Positions 22,995 to 33,827 of a DNA stretch of 64,000 nt are shown piece by piece. Under the pieces are notes generated by a model that was not told where the DNA came from, ran no database searches, and saw nothing but the letters and a program-made list of their open reading frames with translations. The number at the start of each line of letters is the position of its first letter. Within the stretch, counting starts at the first letter, position 1. This DNA is from Torreya grandis (taxonomy: Eukaryota; Streptophyta; Pinopsida; Cupressales; Taxaceae). The stretch spans positions 1,927,501-1,991,500 of the forward strand of contig JARHVA010003168.1 in the NCBI GenBank assembly GCA_037957365.1. The letters run 5' to 3'. The translations under genes and the position numbers were made by a program.

Positions 22995-24800
22995 ATGTAT
23001 AATTCTGTTATTCAGAGTTATGGGTCTTATGCCCCTTCATATTTTTTTAATCAAGATCAGGTTTCTCATGGAATCACATCAAGCAACAAGGATGCATATG
23101 GTTATAAGTTTTACCCTTCACAGGTCTGATATGACCAACCTCAGCCTTGTCATGAGCCATATCAGTCTTATGCCCAATCTTCCCAAAATGTTACTCAACC
23201 TAATCTCATTTCCACCTTCCAAAAAGCATTATTGGGATATAAAAAATATGTATTAGAGATTGACAATAGAAGGGGATGTGGCCAAGAGATTCCTAATCAT
23301 GTCATCCATCGAGTAAGAAATGCAGTAGATATGATTAAAAGTGAATGGGATCCCATTAAAAGAGCAAATTGGCAAAGGCTTACTTATGAGATGTTGGATG
23401 TGTGTGGCTTGATTGTATTTTTAGAAGAGAAGCTAAACATTCATGAGAGATAACCTTACCAAGTCTATCAACCTGCATATTCACTGCCACAAGTTTCATA
23501 TCAGATATACGCAACCCCTACTCATGAGCCAAGTTCAACCTGTCAAGGTTATTTCCCCAATAATGTCGAGTTTATGTTGGCAGCAAGGGAAGTGGACTCC
23601 AAACCCTCACTTTCCCCTCAAGTCCCTCTCACCCTTCTTAAGAAGCTTCTTTTTTTTCATCGTATCCTTCATGCACTCCCCACTTCTATGATGATTCCTA
23701 TGAGCTCCAAAAAAGACTCTTTCAAGAAAATCTAGCTAAGCAAGTTGAGGAATTAGAGGCAAAGATGAGATTGCTTAGAGAAAGAGAGATAGAGCTTTCA
23801 AACCTTAGAGAGGAACCTATGCCAAAAAATACCTCCTCTACCAATCCTCAGATCTCTCAACATGATGTCCAAATTCCAAGTTGGAAGAGGGAAAATCATG
23901 AACCAGCTAGGGATCTTGAAGAAGATAAAATTGATACCTTTTCTCAATGGAAAAGTTCTAGTTACAAGGTCATGAGTTGGAAACAAAAAATGGAATCATG
24001 GAGCAGAAAGAAGGAGGAGAAAGGCTTTGCTCAAAGCCTTGAAGAGGTTGAGGCTGCTCTCACTCATGATGATGATCAAGCAGAAGATCTTACATTTGAA
24101 CACACCCCATCTACATCCCTCCAAGAGAGATATCAAGCTACATCTAATATAGATGAAGTGATGGAAAAATGGAAAGGAGAGGATCATTCGATTCTAGTTA
24201 AAGAATTATCTCCTCTTCCGCATATGTATAGCCATCATTCTTCTTCTTTATCCGTTTTTAAAGAGGAATATATTTTGGAGGAAGCAGATAAGTATGTAGA
24301 GGAGTATCCTAAGTTCATGGCTAGTCAAAGAAGATTTCATGAGAACAAATGAAGAATAAATCACTATAGGTTACACTATTCTTCAAGAAGGCTGCGAGTT
24401 GGCTTCAGGTGAAAAATATAGCATTGAGACTCAGATAAGTATGCAGAGGGGATGCAAGCTTTCAGACTTATCCTTTCAAGAAGTTGATAAAACTGAAGAT
24501 GATATTTTTGAAGTAATCAAAGAGAAAGATCATGAAATGGAACCTAAGCATGTGGCAGAAGGAGATAAATCAAAAAATGATGTATGTCAAGAAACACAGG
24601 GTGAAGAGCCAGCAGACATTGATTTCTTGATGAGACACAACAACATAAAAAATCAGCATTCAATAAGTTTTAAAGAATAAGAAGAATATGTATATGTTGG
24701 GGACATGTTTGATTCTAATTCATTTAGATGTGGGCAAATTAAGGTGACAAATGAGAAGGGCAAGTCATCAGAGTTTCATACTATTCAATCACCTGTTTAG
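22995..24800 (+). pseudogene. First ORF of the LARD-like element, gag position, unrecognised
   Basis: The frame opens at ATG 22995 (MYNSVIQSYGSYAPSYFFNQ), about 165 bases after the presumed PBS, where gag would lie. Part one is rich in Tyr, Gln, Ser and Pro with a short basic globular block (NHVIHRVRNAVDMIKSEWD). An 8-T run near 23,650 carries a frameshift. Part two (23765-24352) is charged and helical (QVEELEAKMRLLREREIELS, EEVEAAL), probably coiled coil. A further shift leads to an acidic part (24399-24680) and a short end closing at 24800. Total length is about 600 codons. Stops include 23150 (TGA), 23451 (TAA) and 24678 (TAA). There is no CCHC knuckle and no match to a gag family I know. 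A structural, RNA-binding role is only inferred from position. Confidence 0.5.
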
Positions 24801-25343
24801 CATCATAAATTTTTGTATCTTAAAGGATACTTCAGAAATCTTCCTTTTGATCTGGGAGGTAGGAAAATATACTTGATTAATGTAGTTAGGTAGTTTCCCT
24901 TTTCTATATTGATTTATTTCCCTACTTTGTTTTCCCATTTTTTGTTTTCCCACTTTTCTTTTAAATAAGTGTTCTTTGAACACGTAGTCGATAGCTTAGA
25001 ATTTCAAATTTTTAAATTTTTTTCCAATACATTGAATGTCTCTCGAATCTTTAAAAATCCCCAAGGTACCTTGTGTTACCACTTTCATAACGTGTCTATC
25101 TAATTATTCCATAAAGATTGAGTAGGATCTGCTAACAGTTATCTAATTTTAATGCCATTTTGAGACTTGATAGGTCAATAAATACCTCTTGACAAGAGTT
25201 TAAAACTTACAAGTTCTCAAACATTCCTAAATTTGTGAAAATATCCTGCTACTTACATTTCATGTCCTTAGTAAACTTGCTTCAATGAAAGTGTCTATGT
25301 TTTGCAAAAAAATCATACAAGTTACCACAGAGAAGATACGAAG
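24801..25343. other. Gap between the two ORFs of the LARD-like element
   Basis: A+T-rich with T-runs (cccttttctatattgattta, ttttgttttcccactttt) and no reading frame. Nothing else recognised. Confidence 0.5.
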
Positions 25344-28300
25344 ATGGAGGGGGCACAATCTTCACAACAAGGAGTTGGGATGTATGAATCCCTTGATAAG
25401 TTTCTTGTAAGTAAATCATATGCTTCAGCTCCCACGTAGTCATTGAAGAACTATCCAAAGACCAGGTTTCTTGAAGCTAGCCCAGCAAGTGATTCAACAA
25501 AAATAAAGGATTATGAGGATGGCATCATGGATCCAATTATTTAGAGAGCCAATAGAAAAAATCTTAGAGAAGGGGTACATCAAAGGTGTCTTTAGAGAGC
25601 TAGAGTAGGGAAATTTGAAACATTCACCATGAGGATATAGACCTCACTACTAGCTCAGTTCATTGTCCCAGCTGTGCATTCATGCCCTGACCTGGTCAAA
25701 TTATGTGCAAACTTACTCCATGCACCTTTAGGCATCATTCAATGAGGCCCATTCATGGTGTAAATCACATCACAAGCTATCAGAGATATGTTATCCCTAC
25801 ATCATGATAGTACATCTACGTTTCCCATTATTGCTAAGATGCAAAGAAAATGGGCAAATATCAACCCTCAGATAAGGTTTTTGAGATCTGAGTTACAAAT
25901 GGGTGATGATGACACTACGGTACCCACACTCCCTGCACCAAGAGCACAATTCACATAGGCTAGCCAAGATGCATTGTCTATGATGGCTCTCATCTTTGGC
26001 ATGAAAGATGATATGGTAGTGTATGTAGAAAAAATGGCTATCCTTTTCAGGCTGAAGATCATTGACAAAACCCAGGAGTATCGACTTGAATTTTCAAAAC
26101 AAATTGCTTTCTCGATGGTAGAATAATTGGCCCCTTTTAGATCAAAGGGAGTGTTTAGGTATTCTTCCTATTTGTTCCATCTCATGCTTTTTTAGAACTC
26201 TTTTCCCAACATACGTATCTTACTATGTATGACCCATATTTTAATCTCCAAAGGACCATTCCTGTGTCTGCATAGACACACATTTTTTCAAAGACCAATG
26301 ACCCATATGAGTTATGGGAATTATCTGTCACTCCTAATTTTTTCCATCTCAGTCTTGAACCAATTATTAATATATTATTCCCTAGTGTTTCAAATCTTCT
26401 GGCTAGTTGCCCAATTCCTTGCGATTTCTATTTTAAATCCCACCATATCATTATAAGAGTCCATAGCTTTTGTGGGGAACCAATATTGCTACCTAAGATC
26501 TTGACTCTTAGGTTAGCATTCCTAGAGATAACCAGACAAGTATCCATAATTGACAATGAATTTGGCTTGGGGAAAAGGAAAATAAAAATGTATAATCTAC
26601 CATGGATGACCAACGACATGGTTTTGGAAACCAGAGATGCTGAAGTTGTTTTGCTCAAAAAGCTAGCCTTTCTGGGTTTCCTTTTAATAGAGGACACATG
26701 GGTTTATGACCCCAAAAATTTCTTAGCATCTTGGATATGAACTAATAGAGTCATAATTATAATTGCACATGAGGGCCACCCTTTTTGGGAAACTAGGAAA
26801 ATCCTAGGGAAGACAATCTTAGGTTTTATGTTGAGTTAACAGACTTGCCACTTCCACAAAATAGACCATGGGAGACATTCTATGTTAAATAAAAAGATTA
26901 TGATCCTAAAGTTAGAATGAATTCTAGCATAAGGAGAGCTTTAAAGAATAAATATTGGGATACTGAGAAGATAGAGGCCTATTGGAAGTATAGGTAGGAA
27001 ATTTTTCAAACAACCCATTCTTTCAAAAATGTAGACACAGATGAAAGATAGGAAGAACTATGGGATGAGTGTCATCTCTCCCCTATATCTATCCCAAAGA
27101 TAGGTTATTTGCCTACACCGGGTGAAGAATAGGAAGCTAGGGCCAGGTCAAGTCAAGAGTCACAAGCCTCAGAGCAAAATAAAATTGTAGTAATTGTATC
27201 AGTTTAGTCTCCATCCCTCAGCGCCATAGAAATACAAAAAAGTATGGTGCCTTCACCATCACAAGATTCCCCATCAATCTCGATTCTAGATATTCCCAAT
27301 TCCCCACAAGCCTCATTAAAAGGAGCAAAAATATAGAGAAGAAGAGACACCCAAGAAATGAAAGAGGGTGTAGTTTCAATTTACTTTAGAAGAGGAGACA
27401 AACACCACACAATGCCAATTACAGGGTTTGTAATTGGTCCTCAAGTAAGTATTACTCCTCCCTCTCCTTCTCAGTCTATTTCTTCTCTTATTGGCATGAT
27501 GACTTCATCTAGCTAGATGACATTCCCTACCACTTCTACCATTCCCATTTCTCATTTTGCCCCATCAATGTCACTTTAGGCCTTAACATTACCTCATTTC
27601 TCCCCTTCTGTTCCCAAGAAACCTTTCCCTCAGATTGCCCATAGCCAACAATTGGCTATTTAATATGGTCTTCCATAAGGACATCCTTTTATGGGTGGGC
27701 ACATTTCCTCTCCTTCCACCTTCTAGACCCAAGCAAATGCTACTAAGAAGGCAAGGGAAGCCTGAAGAGAGAAGAAAAAGATTAAGGAGAATAAAGCTCT
27801 GGCTACACCCCATTTGTAGTCACAATTTGACCCCATCTAGTAGCAATTGATGGTGACTCATTTGTCACCAAATATAATAAAGCCAGCTGAGCAAATGCAA
27901 CCAAAAGATTACATGATGAATGTTGTAGCCATTGACATGTCACTCTTCAGGTTATAGGACAAAGTTGAGCTACTGACATAATCCACTTCTACATTTACTG
28001 AAGACTACTTGAAGATATCAAGAAGGCTACAAAAGATGGAAGCTGAGCTAGCCAAGGAAAAGGCAAACTGTAACAGTTTGACCTCAGATATCAATAGTAA
28101 AAATAATGAAATAGAGAATCTAAATAAATAGTTGCAAAATATGGTTTCTCTTTAGACGCACTAGGTAGTTCAGGCCCAAAATGATTCTTTAAAGGCAAGG
28201 CTCACACAGGTAAAGGATGCAGTGATGACCCTTAGGCATGAAAAAGAAACATTACAAGAAAAGACTGAGGAGCACCTATTGCAGGTTCCCTAATTGAAAC

Positions 28301-29105
28301 AAAAGCTACTAGCTAAACAAAATAATGCTGCGGTCATAATAGCCCAATTTCACTAAGAGTAACAGAGAGCATCACAATTGACACTAGAGCTAACCAACAG
28401 GCCAAAGAGTGTCAGAGTATTAAGTCTGGTAAGGGAGCTATATGAATCCATGTGGAAGAGAATCTCTTTAGAGATTAATCAGCTCAAGCCTTCTCTCACC
28501 TTCCTACTAAATTCACAAGAATTATGCAAAAAGGTGGAGAGTTCAGTTGTAAATACTCTGGCTATAGTCTCTGAGAGAGTAATGGACTCACAAATGTTAC
28601 TACAAAAGCTTTATGATGTAGTAGATGTAACATTGTCAGTAGTAGGAATCAATGATAGAATGGTATCTGCCAAGCGAGTAAATGAGGTCCTCAATTGTAA
28701 TTCCATAGCCAATAGTTGCAAGGAGCTTCTAGATGTCATGAAGGAGGGAATCAATGAAATGAAACAACATGTTGAAGATCTAGTACAATTAGGTATTCCT
28801 TCTCCATTTCCTGATGACAACACTATGCTGATGGTAGAAGAAATTAAATCGTTGCTATTGGCTAAACAAAATGATCAAATAGTTTTTTAGGATCTCAAGG
28901 ATGATTCATCAGTCCCTGAAATTGAAGCTGTCTTGGTTCTTATTTCCTAGCTTGAATTCAAATTGAAGGATACTATTCAAATTTTGTAAATTTTTTCACA
29001 CAAGGATATCATTAACCTTGATTTAGCCTTCAATGAATTGCAAAATAAGCAAGGGTTATCTAATGAAGAGTGGTCCACCTACCAGACAACATTGTTGAAG
29101 TTGTG
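25344..29105 (+). pseudogene. Second long ORF region of the LARD-like element, unrecognised
   Basis: ATG 25344 opens 260 codons in one frame to 26126 (MEGAQSSQQGVGMYESLDKF..., later SMMALIFGMKDDMVVYVEK), cut by seven stops, five of them TAG. Frame changes follow at about 26,130-26,740 (NEFGLGKRKIKMYNLPW). Then come a Ser/Pro-rich linker (about 27,130-27,630) and a long helical part, about 27,850-29,105, in one frame (KISRRLQKMEAELAKEKAN, ELYESMWKRISLEINQLK, KELLDVMKEGINEMKQHV). The clean stretch 28378-28890 has 170 codons. The end at 29103-29105 is 75 bases before the right LTR. The layout is globular head, linker, coiled coil. No enzyme motif was seen. It may be one protein of about 1,250 residues or two. 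Confidence 0.5.
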
Positions 29106-29179
29106 ATTTTGAAATTTTGATTTAGCGAGTCATGGGTTCTTTTTGAGCAAGCCCAAAATTCCTCAAGGTCACTGGTAAC

Positions 29180-31135
29180 TGTAGAGTAAAAAATTTACTC
29201 TATGTTGCATTCTATTTTTCAGTCACGTGTCATGAAATTTTGCCTTCACATACTATGGTATGAGATGGCAGAGTGTTGAAATAGAGCACATGCTCTATTT
29301 CTCTTTTGATTCACTTTTGTCTAAGTGTTCAAGAAAAGTAAAAACTGACAAGTGTCATTATCTAAGGCATCCTTCTTAGTGGAAACTACCAAGTGTCATC
29401 ATCTGAGGCACCTTCTATATGTTCTGTGAGTGGGTCAGATTGTGCCATGTGTCTCATAACAGCTCAGTGGAATGCACTAAGTGTCATCGTCCATGGTTTC
29501 ATATCGGCACCCACATTTCATCTCTTTCTAGTGAAAGGCTTCAAAAGTTAATTATCAAGATCAGGTAGTAAGCACCAAGTGGTAGTCACAGAGGGTATCA
29601 ATGTTACTTTTCTAAAAGTGATTTAAGCTGCCACGTACTCTAGCAAAATAAAGTGGAAGCCACCACGTGTTGCAGTCTGAATTATCTTCATCTTTGCTTT
29701 GCTGATATAGAAAAGACTATGGTGGGTCCCAAGTTCTATTTCTTAAGTGAGTAGAAGCTGCTAGGTGTCACTATCTATGTAAATGTGAAACAAGACCTAA
29801 ATTGTTTTTATGGTATAAATACTAGTGGAGACTACCACGTGTCATCTTTTGTAGGTTTCTAAAAAGGTAACTACAAGCAATAGAGATCACCACGTAACCC
29901 AGGTAAGAGAAGTGGAGATTTCCATATGTATTTTAATGAAGAAGCAAAGATTGACACCTATCTTGGTGTCCATTTTAAAATAAATTCCATGAATCTTATT
30001 ATCTTTTAAGCTGTTGGAGTTTTGAGAAAGCGGATAGTAACAAGTGTCAAAGGTGGGACATGGCTGAGCAAAGACATAAAAGATTATAAGTTACGTGGAA
30101 AGTGACACATGTCTTCAATAGGTGTTTTGGAACATGACAAGTGTCATCCTCTAGTGTTTTATAAAGTAATAAGATGAAATTAGCTAAGTATCACCTAGCA
30201 TTCAAGAGAAGGAAGCGTCCTACAATCTATTTCAGCCAATGAACTGCCAGAAGATGAAGCATTCCTGAATCTATAAGATATCTTCTGTTAAACACTTTCA
30301 ATTAGGGGAAGATTTCATTTGGGCCTTTAGATTGAGAATGAGCTGATAATCTAGAGTGAATCCAAGCCTATAAATAAAGGTACAGAGATCACCAGAGGAA
30401 AAATTAGGATCAATTAAGAGAGAAATTTTGAGAGAGAATTATTGTAACAAGTTTAGACTTTCTAGAGCTGTGGCTAAGTAATATCATTTGCTTTTGTCTC
30501 ATTTTCTTTAGTTAAAGGGTTTATATAATTGTACGTGTTTTTTTGCCTTTTGTATGACTAAAAGATTCAAATAAGAAGACTAAACCCTATGCCTTTGTTG
30601 ATATTATCTATGTCATTTGCAAAAGTAGTCTAGACTGTAGATTTTCTAGAGCTATGATTAAGAATGTCATTTGCTTTTGTCTCATTTTCTTGAGTTGGAA
30701 GGTTTAAATAACTGTACGTGTTTCTATGCCTCTTATGTGATTGGAAAATTCAAATAAGAAGATTGAACCCTATGCCTTTGTTGACATTTTCTATATCTTA
30801 GCAAAAGAAGTCTATGTTGTGAGCCTTTGTTTCTATTGTTTCAATCTTGTATATTTATCATGTACTTGTTTGCTCTTAAATGTAAAAGTTTCCTACATAT
30901 AGTCTCACTGTGCTTAGGATTAAGATCGAATTACATTTAGGCGCATCACCATATATTAGATTTTCTTTCTCACATTGTGTTTCTGATTTAAATTCCTATC
31001 CCTTTTCCCAGTATTTACTTGATTTAAAGAAGAGCCAACTTCTCTAAAATCTAGAGGTTGTTTTAAGATGCAAGTCCCACATCTTGAAACTTCCCATTGT
31101 TGTTGATTAGAATCAAGTGAAATTTTAAATCATCA
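29180..31135 (+). repeat. 3' LTR of the LARD-like element
   Basis: Direct repeat of 20864-22822, with the motif array (for example accaagtgtcatc near 29,388 and taccacgtgtcatc near 29,835), TATA box 30369-30377, 183-bp duplication and end hairpin all conserved. Confidence 0.9.
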
Positions 31136-31639
31136 ATCATAGGTAAACACCACATGGTAAAGTGAGATGACCTAATAATTATATGGGAAAATTGGAGAAA
31201 AAAATACAGGTAAATATCAATATGCATGAGGCAATAAAAACACTCTAGTAAACTAGTTAACTGGTTATATCAAAAGAAATAAAACTTGTAAGTGGGAAGT
31301 TGCGAAGAAGTTTAGAAAAAGTAAAATTTTGAATATTGATTGGGGAAATATATCTTACTCAAATTGAAAAACTTGCATACTTAAGAGTTTTTTGACAACC
31401 ATTAATAATTTATTATAAAAATTAAAGTATTGAATAATGAGATAACTAAGAAAATGTTAATTCTAATAAAGGTTTGAGAAGTACATATTAACAAGATATT
31501 ATTACTCAAGAAATGAGAACTCTAGTGACCTTGTATTGTTAATCATGCATTCAAATTTCAATAAAAACTCTCACATAAAATATAATTTCTCTTTAGGATG
31601 TAATGTGTGCATATTCAAAATATATTTGAGAATGGGGGA
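31136..31639. other. Intergenic DNA, no gene seen
   Basis: A+T-rich sequence right of the LARD-like element. No ORF, repeat or target duplication was recognised. Confidence 0.5.
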
Positions 31640-32300
31640 TATTGGGTACAATAGTACCTTGAAGGTATCTTATAGGAGATATCTTTTAAACATGTAAACT
31701 CTTTGAGGATCTTGATAGCAACATGTATCACCCAATAGTGCCTTCAATTAAGTTCTCTTGAAATGGGTAGATGGGGGTCCAATAAGGATCTCTTAGGAGA
31801 TACATTGAAGGTATTACAAGGGATTTTAAGGTATTACCCAATAGTGCCTTCAAGTAGATTATTTGAAGGCAATTGTGGTACTTTCAAGTGTACTTTGAAT
31901 GTGTTTCTTAGAAGATAAATTTCATACATGCATAATGGTACACTTCAAGGTATTACAAATCCCTTTAAGGTATCACCTAGTACTACCTTTAAACATACCT
32001 CGAAGGGCCTTGTAATACCTTCAAGGATACCCTTATGCATGTTTGAAAGGAATATCTTAGGATATACCTTAAAACTCTTGGATTCACCATAGAGGTTCAA
32101 ATCACATACAAGATCCCAAAATATAAGTAACTAATCATTTTCCATGATTTTGGTCAAAACCCCCATTATTCAATATCATTTTGTATACTATTAAAATACA
32201 TGGTTGAGTGTTTATTTAATTAACTATTTTTCTCTACTCATATATTCCACTCTTATGAATGTTTGAAAGGTTTTTCCTATAAGATACCTTGAAACTAGGA
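31640..32300. repeat. Dyad-rich satellite, cluster 3
   Basis: Same family as at 11.2-14.6 kb. The 115-bp near-palindrome is at 31927-32041, flanked by ggtatctcYtaggagat-type blocks, with a last fragment near 32,265-32,290. Its distance from the other clusters shows the family is dispersed, not one local array. Confidence 0.8.
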
Positions 32301-32445
32301 TGAAATGAGGATTGAAGTATGCAATATATGATATTCAAATTTATTATTCTTTCGGATTGACATAAATAGTGTCATTAAAAAAATGTGTTATACATTACAT
32401 TTTTAACATTTTTAGTTTTTAACATGTCTCTATGCTTGTATCATT

Positions 32446-32448
<3 letters not shown>

Positions 32449-32488
<40 letters not shown>
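32449..32488. repeat. (TA)20 microsatellite
   Basis: Uninterrupted AT dinucleotide run. Confidence 0.95.
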
Positions 32489-32492
<4 letters not shown>

Positions 32493-33827
32493 CTCCTACA
32501 TATAGGTATAAATTGGACTGATTTTATAAATACCTTGATTAACAAATCTTCTCATGTCTTTTGTAAATGTCTAGGCTAAAAAATCATACATCACTGGATG
32601 TCAATGTGGAGGCTATATTTACATCATAAATAATGGTAAGGTTATTGGTGAAGGAATAATACACAAGGTTCTAGGTCTATTTACTAACTCCTTAGAATCC
32701 ATAAATCTCACTTCCACATGACACAATAAGAAAATATGTATTAAATGTGTAAGTGTTAAGGTGATAAAATATTTTTATCCAACTCTATCACTTCTATTTC
32801 CTAGATATTTTGTGGATACTTTATGGGATTTAGTTGATAGTTTTACTATATGGATCACAATAATGGTACAACACATCACAAACAAATTTTCTATAGAGGA
32901 TGACATGGAGAAGAACAAAAATTTTTGTTCAGTTCTTTATATATAACTATTTTAATAAGAAATCCCTTGCTTTGATTCCTTGGTTCAATATGTCAATTAT
33001 CCTACCACATATCATAGCCTAAAAAATAAGTTTATTGGGTAAATTATACATTTATTGCACAAATTTACAACTCTTATAAATGATGGAAAAAAATGCTTTT
33101 GGTTATGTTGAATTTGCATGACTAGGGGAGATTTTTAGTTTAAATCATGTATCGATGATGTAAAATTAAATGGGAATTTACATAAGGCACACTATACAAC
33201 ATTATAAAACTTGAAGTATAGAGGTAACTAAAACATCTATCATTATATGGCCTTCTAACAAGATATTGAACCATGACTGTGGAGCAATAAATTTACCATA
33301 CATGACACCAAAGGATAAGTAAATTACAAATGTCTAGAAAGTAGTGGATATTAAATTCATTGCTTCATTGACATTCCTAGAGAAAAGGCATCCAAAAAAA
33401 TAAACTCATGCCTAAAACTACTCAAGCTAAAAAATAATTTAACCAAATAATTCACTCAACCAAGTGGAGTTTGACATAAGAATATATAGTGAGATTATAT
33501 AAGTGTATGTAGAGAGATGTTGTACCAAAAAATGTTTTCAGTCAGGATTGTCATTTGAGGTGTTAAATGTGTAATGATAAAGTTGCTTGATTCCACCATA
33601 CTAGATAGGAGGTAACATGTCTTGGATACACTTTCTATTAGTTTGTTTAAGAAAAATAAAAACAAAACTACCATTGATTTTTAGGGTACTAAGATTTGTT
33701 TGGAAGCTTGGCTTAAAATATATGTTTTGAAGAGAAGTAGTTTTTTTGACATTCAAAATTGTCATAAAAATGGGGGAAAAATGTATTCCATGCAGAGAGG
33801 TTTTAAAAAAATCCAGAAAAGAAGACA
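32489..33827. other. Upstream flank of the GHTH-family pseudogene, no gene recognised
   Basis: Short plus-strand open stretches (32761-32946) and a minus-strand one (33601-33834) show no family signature. The N-terminal part of the downstream pseudogene, if it was here, is too decayed to see. Confidence 0.4.

Larger units (their letters stand above)
20864..31135 (+). mobile_element. Large LTR element without recognisable pol (LARD-like), plus strand
   Basis: Two direct repeats of about 1.96 kb, each opening with TGTAGAGTAAAAAATTTAC and ending near aaatcatYaat, enclose 6.36 kb. A primer-site-like TGGCATGCCTGGTGGGACCA starts at 22831, a few bases after the left LTR. The inside holds decayed plus-strand ORFs (22995-24800 and 25344-29105) but no protease, RT, RNase H or integrase that I can see. 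Known classes with this shape are large retrotransposon derivatives (LARD), which use enzymes from other elements. The outer LTR ends fit TG...CA only loosely, no target duplication was found, and no purine tract stands before the right LTR. Confidence 0.85.

Noticed and set aside
23798..24187. Minus-strand ORFs opposite the LARD-like element's first ORF
   Set aside because: Shadows of the charged coiled-coil frame on the plus strand.
20859..31140. Target-site duplication around the 10.3-kb element
   Set aside because: gaaag on the left and atcat on the right do not match, and shifting the ends by a few bases did not help.
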